Shown here: positions 21,701-34,663 of the stretch, piece after piece
Position numbering within the stretch: the first letter of the stretch is position 1
How the letters are laid out: every line of letters starts with the position of its first letter
NCBI RefSeq assembly: GCF_932294415.1
Contig: NC_065544.1
Location: 30,553,710 to 30,617,709, forward strand
Direction of reading: 5' to 3'
DNA length: 64,000 nt
DNA from: Quercus robur
Lineage: Eukaryota > Streptophyta > Magnoliopsida > Fagales > Fagaceae
The notes under the pieces: generated by a model
Seen by the model: only the letters and a program-made list of their open reading frames with translations
The model's database searches: none
Told to the model about the DNA's origin: nothing
Position numbers and translations under genes: made by a program

Positions 21701-24700
21701 TTAGGCCTAAACATCTTTTCTAATTAGATTTTTGTGAAGGTTATCCTATGCTAGAGTCTAAAGCTTTTGGATTTGTTAAATAAAAGCTTGCTTTCACATT
21801 TAAAAATAGTCATATAGTTCTTTTTAGCCTGTATGATGTTGAGAAACTGAAATTAAAGTTTAAAACTTGCACTTTAAGTTAGTTTTGGTCTTTCTAGGAA
21901 TGGTAAATTTTAGCCATATGAATAATTTGCAAAGGAACTTGGTTTTTTTTTTTTGAGAACTGGCAGATACTATAAAGTAGCTTTTGTTAGATGAAAAAAT
22001 TTATGGTTGTCCAAATTATGACATGCAAGGATAGAGCTTTTTAACGGGAAGGGAGGTTTGATAGAAGGGTGCATTCAGAGGATTGACCGTACTGGACTGG
22101 ATTTTGTGGCTCTGGAAGATCCGAAGTTAGTTCTTCCTCAGAGCACATATTGGCATGTATTTGCAGCTTTTGGTAAGTTTTTGTGGTATTCAGTAGAGTC
22201 AGTTCATAAAATTGGATGCACGGTTTCAAGGCTTCAGGTTTGTCATCACATTTTTTAAACTGCTTCTGTTTAGGTACTCTAAAGGGTGGTCGAGCTGACT
22301 GGCTTGTAGAGAAATGCACGGTATATCCTATTGCATATTAAAAATATTCTCCTCTTAGAAACTTCCATTTTGTCATGTTTAATTGTCACTTTTTAACTGT
22401 GTTAGGAACTGGGGGCTAGTAGTGTAACACCTCTATTGACAGAACGTTCGCCTTCAATTTCGGAGAATAGGTTGGACAGATTGCAACGTGTTGTTTTAGC
22501 AGCAACTAAACAATGTAAATAATTGGTTCTTGCTAGTTTCTCAATGTAAACTTATGATGAATTTGAATTAACTTTTCCTGTTAATTTTGCTTTTGGCAAA
22601 TGATATTAAAAGCAGTTTGAATGGCTTATAACTGAAAGGTTTCCTACACGTTGATTTTTCCTTTTATTTATACCTCCTTTTACCCCTGTGATAGGTCAAC
22701 GGCTGCATGAATTAATTCTGAATCCTCCAATGAAAATTGATGGCATTCTGCCACAAGTGAGTTCTCCACCTTGTGCCTTTAAAGGTTGGGTAAATTATTA
22801 TGGCTGTACTTATCAAAAAAAATTATTATGGCTGTAAAACATTAAAAAGAACTTTAAGGGAGGCATGGTAACTGCAACTTTTGTATAACTTACTTTAGCA
22901 GCAAATCAACTTAAAATAGTCTTATATGTAAATCAAATATTTAGATAGTATTCTTTATTGTTTTCTTGCAAATTTTGTTAAATTTTCATGAATTGTAGAC
23001 ATTGTAGCTCCTTTCCCACTATTTGTTACTTGATATGTGTGGTTCCCATTAGTGTATAAACCATGAAGGACTCCTTTAGATGTTTTAACAATTTTTTTTC
23101 TTTGCTCCCTTGTTTGTAACTTGAACATTTGTATTTTGTGTCCTACAGATTGCTCAGTCAAAGTTATCTTTTGTTGCTGTAGCAGAAGCTAGTCCTCTTG
23201 TTAGTGAATTGACTTCATCAAAAAGCGATTCTGGTGGACTGATTATAGTAGGACCAGAAGGGGGTTAGTATGCATCATAATTTAGCCTTGTCTCTTATCA
23301 TGTACTTTTCTGACATTGCCACTCATGAATAGGCCTGTGTTTGAATCAGAAATTAATTTAATTGATATTTACGCTGATTTTTTAAAATCTATATAAGTTA
23401 TATAATCAGCTGTGCTTGAATCTAAGAGACAGTTTAAAACTTCAATTTCATGTGGATCACAGGCATACATAGTCTCATAAATAGTAATGGTTATCATGCA
23501 AGGTTTTCTTTCTGTTATACCTGTTGCTGTTATTATTCTGCAACTTTCATGAATTTGTTAGTTCTTATGACATATGATTTACTATTTATTGATTGCCTGG
23601 TCAAGTTGCCTTCCAGTTGTATCAAGTAGTAAAAGGAACATTCTTTTAGTTCCAACTTTTGACATGATTACGTAAGATATGCTTGTCATCTTATTCTTTA
23701 AGATTTTATGAAGATTGCTGAGTTATTCTTACAGAGTATTGTTGCCAAGAGCCTTGTTGCTCAATTGGCATCTCCTGGTGATTTAAAAAGAGACTTCCAG
23801 AGATCAAATCCCCCCTCACCCATTATAACTATCGAATTCATACTGAGTTATTGATAATATACCAAATTCCAAGTGATTCATTGGAGGTATTAACAATCTT
23901 GACAAATTAGTGATATAATTGATTGTGTGATTGAAGCAGATCTTTTAGTTTGTTTCTTTTTTTGGAACAATCATACCTTATTAATTTTAATCATTGTTTG
24001 CCATTTTGAGACTTATTCTTACATAAGAAGAAAGCTACTAATATTGGACCCAGAAAAAAAAACCCAAAGGATAACACAATTAGTTGGGGACCACAACTTG
24101 TGAAGCAGATGTCTCTAGTTCAAATCTCCCCAGATGTCTCCCTCCTTGGAGCCAAAACGTACTGCACCAAGAAATGATAAAAATAAAATAAAAGCTCAGG
24201 GTTGTGGTTTGAGTTAAATTGATTTGTCAACTTCTGGTTTAATAGTTCAACTTTACCTATTTGAGGTTTAATTATATTTGCTTATGTTCATGAATTCATT
24301 GTATTCAGATTGTAATGAGGTTGCTATTTTGTTTTTTGGGTTTAAACGTGTGATTTATACATGCATATTGAGATTTTTCAAACTTTGGTGGACAAAGGGT
24401 AACTTTTTAAACTGTTCGTTGGTGGATCAATTTTACTCAAACCACAGGTGGTAGACGTATGGTTATCCCTAAAAGATTGTAATGTTGCTTTGTTTTTATG
24501 CATAGAGAAGTTCAGTTAACCAACATTTGTGCCCCCAACTCCTTTATCAAAGTTCTTGCAAATAATCAAATAGATCAACTAAAAGATAGATTTGAAATCT
24601 CTATTATTATTATTATTATTTTGAATTTGAGGGACTAAAGTAGGTTTATCCTTCTAGGTAAGTATAATGTTCTCTCACTAGTAAAGAAACTACTCTGATG

Positions 24701-25464
24701 CAGCCAGCAAAGAGCTCAAGAACAAACAGCTGATCAAGATACCAAGATATTTTAAAATTTTGGTCTAGTTTTGATGTGGGGCTTTTTTTGTCACCTTTTA
24801 TAGGCTACCATATTTATTATTGAGTCTTAGTATTAATGATTAAGTTTTGGTTGGTTCATTTTTAATTAAGCTTTTCTAAAATGGGGTAAATTTTATAGAT
24901 TTCAGATCTCCTGGAATCGACTGTAAAGATCTGTATTGTAGGCCCATGAATCATATTTTATATAGACATTCATTTTCTATTTTTTAAGTAGTTTTCTACT
25001 TGGTTTAAAAGTATCTCCATTTCTTTTCTTTGTTATAGGAGTTAATTTTTCCAGAAAAGGTTATTATTTAGAACTCTTTAGTTTTTTGGGGAAAAGGATT
25101 GATAATGGCCTATATAATGACCTTTATGTTATCAACAAATTCATAGCTTTAGGGGTTTGATGGCCTTCTTCCTAATTATGATTTCTTAGGGTTCTTGGTT
25201 GTGATTGCCTAGGTTTTTTTCATTCTTTGTTTCTCATTCAATTTATTGTTGTCTTTTGGAATGATTAGTTCCAATTAATGTGTTTGTTCACATCAATCTC
25301 TTAATGCTTCAGACTTCACCGAGAAAGAGTTGAATATGATGGTGGAAGCAGGAGCTACGACTGTTGGTCTGGGACCACTTCGCTTACGAGTCGAAACTGC
25401 AACAATGGCACTTTTAGCAACTGTAATTTTATGGTCCGACTCTCAGCAAACATCTAGTTCCTAA
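18780..25464 (+). CDS. RsmE-family 16S rRNA (uracil-N3)-methyltransferase, 8 exons
   Basis: Exons 18780-19004, 19978-20051, 22030-22172, 22274-22320, 22406-22514, 22695-22756, 23149-23263 and 25313-25464 join in frame to 927 nt (308 residues plus stop). RsmE enzymes are SPOUT-fold methyltransferases that use SAM to make m3U1498 in bacterial-type 16S rRNA. Seen: an Arg/Ser-rich N-terminus (about 1-60), likely an organelle transit peptide; an N-terminal PUA-like region with GGIVRVQGDEFWHMTKVLRL and LFNGKGGLIEG; FGTLKGGRADWLVEKCTELG; and the SAM-knot motifs GPEGDFTEKE (255-264) and LGPLRLRVETA (278-288). The start is the first ATG of four near-consecutive ones. All introns are GT-AG except intron 1, whose best in-frame donor is AAG|GC; the strong GTAAGTT at 19052 would give an immediate stop. 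Introns 2 and 7 are about 2 kb. Chloroplast rather than mitochondrial targeting is a guess. Confidence 0.9.
23737..23830 (+). repeat. tRNA-derived SINE-like fragment in RsmE intron 7
   Basis: The sequence has an A-box-like TTGCTCAATTGGCATC and a B-box-like AGATCAAATCCCCC, about 45 bp apart, as in tRNA-derived SINEs. It is intronic. A second weaker B-box-like stretch (AGTTCAAATCTCCCC) occurs at about 24117-24132. Confidence 0.5.
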
Positions 25465-26521
25465 CTCTTGTAGGTGGGACTTATATTTTCCTCTTCCCTT
25501 GGAGAATGATCCGTCCCACACAACTAACTACGTGTCTTTATGATTTGTGACATATCCTTGGGATAAAGCTCATGTGGACTGGTAGATGATATATTTTTCT
25601 TTCTGCATAGGGAAATATGAATGGGTGAATCACACTAGAGCCACAAAAGGTGTGTGAATAGAATGGAGGAAAGAGTTGGGATAATTTGAAACAAATTGAT
25701 GTAACATGTACTTCTGGTCAATTGCAATGAAATATGATCAGTGCTTGTTGGCAGTATGTGGAGAAAAAACTTGTAGTCAAGTTTTGGATATGAATTGGAT
25801 ATCAAAAGTTATCTTGACATTGTTTTTCTTAACAAGATCTTCACGTGTTGAGAAATTGTATTTTTTTTTTTTATTTCATTGGTGAAATTGTGTTCAATAG
25901 CGTGATAAAGTCTTTCTTCTAATTTAAAATTTGATAGTGAAAGAAAGAACGAAACAAAAATGAGAACTATTGTAGCCTTTTATCCTATAGAGTTTAGACT
26001 TGAGCTTAACAGTAACCTGACTAATCTAAAATGGTTAAGTTCTGACCTAACCCACCTATAGCCTACTTAAGACCAGTCATTTACTACTAAATGAGTATTT
26101 TTGAAACTGAAGTTGTACCTCAATTGAATTTTTGGTAAAAGAACATGACTGGAGCCATGCTTTCTTTGCATTACTTGTCTATATAGAATTATAGGATTAT
26201 CAAGAACAGGGTTTTAGCAATAAGTTTCTTAAATTTATTATTATATGCTCTTTTTAAAAAATTATTATATATAAATCACACCAATCTTTCAACCAAGCAA
26301 TCTCAACAAGGCTTACATAAATTAAAACACCCAAATTTGGATGGGATTAAATCTTTTAATCCTGAAGTTTAGAATTTAGACACAAGATTATTAGTGTCCA
26401 AATTATTCAAAACAACTGGTAAACGATAATTAGTTGCTTGCACATGAATGAAAATTTGGAGGTTTCGGTAAAGTTGGGATGAAGCAAGGTCAAGCCCTTT
26501 CCTTAATATGATAATATAAAA
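25465..26521. other. RsmE 3' UTR and intergenic
   Basis: The 3' UTR probably extends to about 25740, where AATGAAATATGATC could serve as a poly(A) signal. Nothing else is recognised. Confidence 0.5.
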
Positions 26522-27189
26522 TATACTGAATTCAATTGAATTTGGACTTTGGCTTGGAGTTATATTGAAATACTATTTTTTAGAGATGAAACAACAACAA
26601 TAGTAATACATTTGAAAATTTTGAAAAAGTTTCGTTTAAAATAATATATCTTAAAACCACTATCATCTATAGTACAACATATTAGTTACAGTGCATCTAA
26701 TAAAAAGTAAGAGAGAGAATTAAATAATGTTGAACCTTTGACAATGGTGACGGGTTGAAGTTGGAATTCTCTCTTAGTAGGCCTTGGCGGCTGGGTCTCC
26801 ACTTTTCTTATCAGAATTTTATTTCACTACCGACCAGCTTGTGAGAACTACTTGTTTCAAGCACCATCATGGTCAATGTTTCTTATCTCAATGTGCCACA
26901 AAACTTCATATTCTTGTTTGTCCACCATGTGTAGCAAGCCTCTTACAATGTATGGAATCTACACACCAGACTTACGTGATACTCTCATACTATGTAGGTC
27001 CCATACACGCCCATATATTGTGAGACGCTTGTTGCATACAACCTGAAACATAAGATTTTTTTTTTTCGTCTCTTTTTGCTTAAGCTACCTCATTATTTCC
27101 CTTTAATTACATTGTTGATTTTATTTATTTATTTGTTTAACTTTTCATTTCAAAAAAAAAAAAGAAAAGAAAGGTTTCCATTGAACATC

Positions 27190-28344
27190 AGAGAGCATCC
27201 ACAGCAGTGGAGCTAAATTTTTAGCAATTTAGCTCCACCAAAAGTTACTTTATCTATTTTAGCTACACACATGCTGCAGCAGTGGATCTATTTTAGCTTT
27301 CAACACAATAAAATAATATATTCACCACAATAAAATAATATTTCTACTACAATAAAATAATAATATTTCTACTATAATAAAATAATATTTCACCACCACC
27401 ACCATCACCGGTCCACAGCAGAGAAAAAAAAAAAAAAAAAAAACCCAAATCAAGGCTCATCCTCCACCACCACCACACAACACAACACAAACATACTCCA
27501 CCACCACCATCACCACCACCACCACCACCATCACCGGTCCACAGCAGAGAAAAAAAAAAAAAAACCCAAATCAAGGCTCATCCTCCACCACCACCACACA
27601 GCACAACACAAACATACTCCACCACCACCATCACCACCACCACCATCACCGGTCCACAGCAGAGAAAAAAAAAAAAAAAAAAAAAAAAACCCAAATCAAG
27701 GCTCAAGTGATTCCAAGGATCGGCTGAGACATCATCCCAAATCAAGGCTCAATCAAGGCTCAACCCAAAAAAAAAAAAAACCCAAATCAAGATTTCGCTC
27801 TCCACCGCCACTCCAAGGATCGGCTGAGACATCGAGGCGATTCCGATGTCGGGGAGTGGATTAGTGTTCCTGCGATGCCCTTTGGTGTCGTTCGCCGGAG
27901 GCGAGAACGTGAACGAGAGGCTGGTGAAGGAGGACAGGCATTTCGTGAGGTTGAACAAAGGAAGAATGGTGGTAAGGAGCGACGGTGTGGGCTGGGACGG
28001 CCGGGACGACGACGGCGTGGCTCGGCTGAGACGGCGACGGTGTGGAGTGGGCTGGCAGATCAGAGCTTGAGGGAGAGAGAGCTTGAAAGAGATGAGAGCT
28101 TGAGGTAGAGAGAGCTTGAAAGAGATGAGAGCTTGAGGGAGAGAACTGAGTGTGCACAGTGACCGGTGAGAGAAAAAAAGAATAAAAAAAATAAATGAGT
28201 TATTATTATTTTAATAGATGTGAACTGTAGCAAATCAGCCAAATTTTATGGCTTTGGCTCCACTGCTGTGAGCTTATTTTGCTATATGAGTGGAGCTAAA
28301 ATAGCATTATAGCTTTTTAGCTTCACTGTTGCAAATGCTCTTAG
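27190..28344. mobile_element. GAGCATCC-type TIR element inserted in duplication copy A
   Basis: The left terminus AGAGCATCCACAGCAGTGGA and the right terminus (inverse AGAGCATTTGCAACAGTGAA) form TIRs that continue with GCTAAA. The interior contains a three-fold repeat of TCACCGGTCCACAGCAGAGA plus A-run plus CCCAAATCAAGGCTCA with CCA/CAC microsatellites (about 27395-27690), then a GC-rich 230-bp stretch (about 27830-28060) unlike its surroundings, which could be a captured gene piece. The corresponding site in copy B (about 29615-29632) lacks the element. Confidence 0.75.
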
Positions 28345-28799
28345 ACACAAGTTGTGTCCATTATGTAGTGAGTTACTCCTCTCTCTCTCTCTCTCTCAAA
28401 AAGAGTGTTACTGGGGGAGGTCAATTCCTCATATACGAAAAAACATTAATGTTATTTATATATAGCTACAGTAATACAATAATTAAAACTAATTGACTGG
28501 TACTCTTGGATCTCACAAGTCTTCTCGTTCAATCTGCACTCTGTTTAATTTTATTCAAGTATGAATAAAATTGAGTAAAGACGTTCGTGTTTTAGCTTGA
28601 AGATTCCCCTATACTGAATTCAATTGAATTTGGACTTTCGCTTGGAGTTATATTGAAACACTATTTTTTAGAGATGAAACAACAACAATAGTAATAGATT
28701 TGAAAATTTTGAAAAAGTTTCATTTAAAATAATATATCCTAAAATCACAACACATTAGTTACAGTGCATTTAATAAAAAGTAAGAAAGAGAATCAAGTA

Positions 28800-29080
28800 A
28801 TAATATAAGAGTTTACCATTCAGCTACAGTACAATTTTACATGTAGAATTGCACTGTAGCAGTATTGCAGATTTTTTTGCAATACTTGGCTTTTACAATT
28901 TCTGATGGAGTGGAGATTTTGGGCTTAAATGCTAAAAAATGCTTACATTTGGTATTTGGGGTGTGAATGCTCTTAGTACCATTATTCATTTGTTCATATG
29001 GTACTACACTACTACGTACTTGATTAGGATCATCTTTAAGTACAGTCCAAAATTTTCAAATATAAATTGATTTATTCAAT
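28800..29080. mobile_element. MITE-like insertion in duplication copy B
   Basis: This roughly 270-bp stretch has no counterpart in copy A. It contains the terminus-like TATAAGAGTTTACCATTCAG and, opposite, GGGTGTGAATGCTCTTAGTA, with internal CTGTAGCAGTATTGCAG. Exact ends are not resolved. Confidence 0.45.
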
Positions 29081-29825
29081 AACAAATAATATTGAACCTT
29101 TGACAATGGTGACGGGTTGAAGTTGGAATCCTCTCTTAGTAGGCCTTGGCGGCTGGGTATCCTCTTTTCTTATCAGAATTTTATTTCACTACTGACCAGC
29201 TTGTGAGAACTACTTGTGTTTCAAGCACCATCATGGTCAATGTTTCTTATCTCAATGTGCCACAAAACTTTTGACCCATATTCTTGTTTGTCCACCATGT
29301 GTAGCAAGCCTCTTACAATATGTGGAATCTACACATCAGACTTACGTGAGACTCTCATATTATGTAGATTTCATATATGTCCAGATATTGTGAGAGGCTC
29401 ACTGCATACAACCTGAAACATAAGATTTTTTTTTCGTCTCTTTTTGCTTAAGTTGCCTCATTATTTCTCTTTACTTACATTCTTGATTTTATTTATTTAT
29501 TTGTTTAACTTTTCATTTCAACAGAAGGAAAAAAAAAAGAAAAAAAGATGAACATCTTAAGATTAGGTCATCATGAAGGCCACATATATTTAGGAAACTT
29601 TTTTATATCATATTGAACATCAGTGCATTAGACACAAGTTGTGTCCATTATGTAGTGAGTTACTTCTCTCTCTCTCTCAAAAAGAGTGTTACTGGGGGAG
29701 GTCAATTCCTCATATACGAAAAAACATTAATGTTATTTATATATAGCTACAGTAATATAATAATTAAAACTAATTGACTGGTACTCTTGGATCTCACAAG
29801 TCTTCTCGTACAATTTTAATTTAAT

Positions 29826-30304
29826 AAATTTATCCTTACTTTATAATTATTTTAAAATCTTATCCTGTGGTCGGTGGTTGATGATTGATGAATCTTGTTG
29901 TACCATGTCCCATACTGTCACATGTTGCACATATGAATGGTTTTGTTTACATCATAAAATTTAAGGTTTAAATTGTAATCATGGGTCTTGTCTCTTTGTA
30001 TGTAAATGACAACATGGTATGATTAGCAAAGCTATAATTTTAGTTTGATGTTATAATGGTAAAATGAACATGTATATATATTTTTTGACTTCCTTTTGTC
30101 TTTGCCATACTCATATCAATTTTTGTTAACTCTTTAGTAGTAGAGAGTATTATATTGTGAAACTGAGTAGTTTTTTTTTTTTTTTTTTTTAAACAAATAC
30201 ACAGATGGGAGATGGAATGTAGTTCTAACACAAAGGTATACATAAACTTTACTCAAAAGTCATAATAAAATCAAAAGAATGGTGAAACAAGTTATATTGG
30301 ATTA
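29826..30304. other. Intergenic, nothing recognised
   Basis: AT-rich with a 21-bp T run near 30170-30190. Confidence 0.5.
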
Positions 30305-30535
30305 AGGGTTTGTTTGAATACTGCTTATTTGCTGAAAACTGAAAATTTATTGCTGAAAACACTGTAAAAAAATAATATTTAAATGTGTGAATAATGCTGT
30401 AGAACCCAAAAATGCATGAGAATGCATATTTTGCTGAGTTTAGTGGTCCAATGAACAGTGCTATAGGACCCCCAAAAAAAGCCAAATGCAGCTGAGAACC
30501 ACTTTCAGTGCTATCCAAACTCACACTAAAACAAC
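30305..30535. mobile_element. Small hAT-like MITE
   Basis: About 230 bp with termini GGGTTTGTTTGAATA and TATCCAAACTCACAC and the internal motifs GCTGAAAACTGAAAA, AACACTGTAAAAAAATAAT and GAACAGTGCTATAGGACC. It resembles the elements at 35622-36370 and 44201-44472. Confidence 0.65.
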
Positions 30536-33500
30536 TCAATATTAAACAATTTTTATTATAAGTTGTTATTAAATTACCACTAACACATAATATATTATAA
30601 TAAAGAGTTTTATAACTTAATTAGTTGGCATTTCTTAAAGTTTCCAACTAAGACATCCATACTTCAAATTTTCCAACCTAGCTATCAACGCATCGGGAAA
30701 AAAGTTGAGTATGGATCACTTTTTAAAAACGTCATGTAGTACTTTTTTTTTTTTAATGTTTTGCCTGCTTTTTAAGTTTTAGATTTCCTTTTTTTTTTTT
30801 TTTTTGGATGAGCTAAGTTTTAGATTTCTTATTAACACAGCCCACAGCCAAAAATTATAGAACATGTATTCAAGAATTAGACCATTTTGGATATATACCA
30901 TTATCAATTTCTTTTAAGATATTTTTTTATCTCCCCGTGTGTGTGGTAAAATACTTAATATTCTAAAAATAATAAATTATAGAAAAAATCAATGTCTCCG
31001 TTTCTCCCTTCCTCAATTTAAGTCCAATTTTCCATGTCAGAAAAGAAATAGAGACTTTAAAAAAAAAAATTAAAAAGTCAGAAAAATAAGATAAGAAAGG
31101 AATATAGACTATTTTAAGTGTAAATAATAAATAGGAGATTAGAAAAGTTAGTGAATGTCATTAGGCCATATGGTCATTGCCTTAACATGGGTTGTCTTGC
31201 TTGTGTGTTAATATTTATTTTATTATTATTATGATTTTTTTTTTGATCAATATTTATTATGATGTTAATGCATATGTTTAAAACTCTTTGAACACATATT
31301 ATTTCACGGGGTGCCTGTCCTATATATAATTATATATACACCACAAATTTTCAAATGTGGTCTGCCTATTAGGGCGTAATTATAATAGAATCCTTAACCA
31401 TTGAGACCAGGCGTAAGAAGCAAGGGACCCTGTTGAGTTATAGCCTATTTTTTTAGAGAAGATGTTATAGTCTGATCTAGTCCCATTGAAGACAATAGAG
31501 GACATTGGACCAGTGACGTGAAAATAATCCCAAGCGCTTCCCTTGGGGTCACTTGTGTGTTATTTTGTAAGCACCAAAATCTAACATGAAAACATTTCCT
31601 TGCAAAGAAAAGTGTTTACGACTCTTCCTTTTTATTTTATTTGTCAAGGGTAGGTTAGACATCAATTTTTCATAGTCAGTTTGATGTTGCTATATATAAA
31701 TAATACCACACAAGTACAATATGGGATTGTAAAAAGTCAAATCCTGAATCCCAATTCAGAAAATAAACGTAACCTTGAATTACTCTTCACGTGAGTGAGA
31801 ACATTCAAATATTTGAACTAGTTGGTTATTCTTTAGGCCAAATGTTAATAAGTACCGTGCCATTTAAAATAATGTGAGTCTCACTTAAGAAAAAATTTAA
31901 ATAAATATGAGAAATTATATAAAGTTGACCCTAAAGTCTATAAAATTGGTAAAATGCTAATATAAAACTGGTTAACTGACAAAAATTCTGACATAAAATT
32001 GAGTGTTAACGGACACCTTATGGTGCCTATTAACACAACCCATTACTTATTTCCATGTCTCATTGTGCATCGTCATATTGGATTTTGAAACCTATTGTTT
32101 CTGCTTATAGTTCTGTACAGATTGTCAACGTCAAGCATACAGATGAAGAAAATCCAGACGTTAGTTTAGAGAGAGAGAGGGTCAGCATTTTTAAAATCCA
32201 AAAGGCCTTTCTATTCAGGAAGAGATGCCTTGTACGTCTCTTTGAGTCTTGACTCTTCACGGCTCACCGTATAACCGTAGTACGATATGAAAGAGAAATG
32301 GACAAATAAATCCATTGTTGAATGGTTAAGTACTAAAATTAGCCTTATTTTTAGTTGTGTTGGATTTTCAATATAATTTTTTTATTATTTTGTTTTATTT
32401 TGACTTATGGTAGGTTGACATTTCAGCTTATTGTAAAAATATTATGAGATTTAATTGTTCCCATAGAAGAGCTCAAATAAAATTAGTAATAAGATGACAA
32501 ACACAAAAATCTAAGATGAAATAATTTGAAATGACAAACACAAAAATCTAAGATGAAATAATTTGAAATAAGCTATAAAAACTATGACTTTTTATATTAT
32601 TTCCCCTATATATTTTTTTTAATTAATAGTATTTTGGGGTGCAACTTGCAATACATCCGCATCTTATAAACCTTTCCCTATATCACGATTGATGGAGGTA
32701 TAATTATTTTTTGTTTTTTGTTTTTTGAGAAGATGATGGAGGTAGAATTGATCATAAGGTTTTCATATAATCCCAATAGACATTACCAATAAGATTCATA
32801 TTCTTTTTTCAAAAAAAAAAGAAAAAGAAAAAAAAATCATATTCTAATGCAATAAATTAGACCTCTAGTAATTTTTTTTTTCTTTGATTAGGACCCTCTA
32901 GTAACTTAAAGAATCAATCTATGATGCCTTACATATTTATAGTCTAATTTAAATTATGAACCCTGCAACGGAACGGAGCTAGAGTATGATTCTTTTTATA
33001 TTTATTTTATTTATATAAAGAGTCTTATTCTACGAAACTTGTACAGAATTTCCGAGTTGTCAATATTGCATGTTTGACCAAAAACAAGAACCACATGTGA
33101 TTCGTGTTTGTTTGTTGAAAAACAGAGAGACCTCTCTGTTCTTATTTTTTTAATGCTAGGTATCAGAATGTTTCCGTTACTTATGCTAGCGACACTTTTT
33201 TTTTTTTTTCTATTTTTATTTTTATTATCTTACTACAGGTATTTGTTAGGTAAGCTTGATGCTTTTCATTTCGGCCATTCACACCAGAAAGGAAATCACT
33301 TCCCCTGTTATTGGGAGGAGTCAAATGGTCAAGCACCTCGTTTGTCTTGCCTTTGTGCCTGGATTTGAGTTATGTAGATGCATTAGTACCAGAGTTAGCA
33401 AGGCCATCTAAGCATATAGGGTGAAAGTTTCATTTCATCACGGTGAAAAATGACTTACTCTCAAGATTCCAACTTTTTTATTCAGTAGAAAAAGAAAAAA

Positions 33501-34043
33501 AAAAAAAGAAAAAATCACTGCACCTATCTCCAAATGAGGCTGTCATTTACATTGTAATTTTGTTGGGCCATTCGCACGGGTGACGGGAAAGCAAATCGTT
33601 GTCCTTAATTTCGAGTAATGCATATGGTTTCCTTTCTTACCCAAAATTAAAAATAAGGGGAAATTACAATTTTATTCTCTTTGATTTGAACCAATTGTTA
33701 TGTTTGATTTGTTATAATTTGGACTAAATGAAATTGTTAGACTTTTGTCCAAATTAATTCTAATGATTTTATTTTAATATATAACTTAAATGGTCAAAGT
33801 GTAGCAATTGAAAAAGTTTAGGGGACTAAATTGCAATTAGACAAAATGAAAATGGGTAAAGTATTTGTCCACAAAATGCAAAATCTATCAATTTGGATAG
33901 AAACCTAAGAGTTTTATTTTAATCCAAATTTTAGAGTGTCATATATAAAAATTAAAAATTGTTATACTATATTTTGATACGACCAAAACAGTAGAGTGAG
34001 TTGTACCCTAAAAATAAAACAAAAAGGAGTAATTGAAGTGGCC
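30536..34043. other. Long intergenic stretch, nothing convincing
   Basis: AT-rich with scattered homopolymer runs. Short frames such as 32055-32252 and 33108-33368 contain low-complexity Phe/Leu runs and match no family I know. A 42-bp direct repeat (AAAATCTAAGATGAAATAAT) lies at about 32505-32570. Confidence 0.4.
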
Positions 34044-34378
34044 ACATTATGCGGTTGAGGTAGAAGTCACGACAGCCGTAAGGGATTCGGAGAACATTTC
34101 AATAGTCCTAGTAGGAGATTCAAAGATCATTATTAATTCTGCATGAGATGAGACTATCTCGATGACTTCCTTTGGTCATCTTATACAATATGCAAAATTT
34201 ATCGCTGAGGCCTTTTAGGAATATTAACTGTTCCCATGCTTGTCGTGAAGGCAACTATATAACTCATAATCTTATTAAACATGCAATATATGTCATAGGT
34301 TTATTAGCGTGGATGAAAGATGTCCCACCACACATTTCAATTGTAATTCAAACTGATTTCGCTTTTGATTCTTTATAA
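34044..34378 (+). pseudogene. RNase H-like domain relic (RVT_3 type)
   Basis: The plus strand reads VEVTTAVRDSENISIVLVGD then SKIIINSA, a stop, and SFGHLIQYAKFIAEAF. After a one-base frameshift near 34212 it continues NINCSHACREGNYITHNLIK and ends WMKDVPPHIS. The order and the REGN...A / PP pattern match the RNase H-like domain found at the end of plant LINE polyproteins and in related solitary genes. One nonsense codon and one frameshift show that it is dead. The upstream reverse transcriptase is absent. Confidence 0.7.
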
Positions 34379-34663
34379 AATTTACAGCTTCTTTCTAAAA
34401 ATAAATAAATAAAAAGTTTTCTTAATAAAAACATACATGGAAGTAGAGGGTGGTTTATTTACTTGGTATTACCCAAGGTAGATTGACAACAAGATGCCTA
34501 GCTATATGTGAGGCTTTACCAACTGTTTATGTTAAAGGATAAAAAATGCTAAAATTATTATCAACAATAACAACTGTTTACTATAAATGGTTTATAAAAA
34601 AAATGCAAAAATAGTTATTTACTTGGAATAATGTTTTAATGAATATGATTGGTTCTACTTCTT
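34379..34663. other. Intergenic, nothing recognised
   Basis: AT-rich spacer between the RNase H relic and the SINE. Confidence 0.4.

Larger units (their letters stand above)
26522..29825. repeat. Local tandem segmental duplication (copies 26522-28560 and 28612-29825)
   Basis: Copy A begins TACTGAATTCAATTGAATTT at 26524 and copy B repeats it at 28612. Further matches are TGACAATGGTGACGGGTTGA (26741 / 29103), the segment with CACCATCATGGTCAATGTTT (26861 / 29228), and the tail GACACAAGTTGTGTCCATTA (28343 / 29631) to CACAAGTCTTCTCGT. Copy A is lengthened by a TIR element at 27190-28344; copy B carries about 270 bp of extra MITE-like sequence near 28800-29080. The small ORFs in both copies (26784-27046, 29216-29416) match no family and are probably noncoding. 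Confidence 0.85.

Noticed and set aside
27347..27574. Gly-rich minus-strand ORF
   Set aside because: Comes from CCA/CAC microsatellite and A runs in a TIR element.
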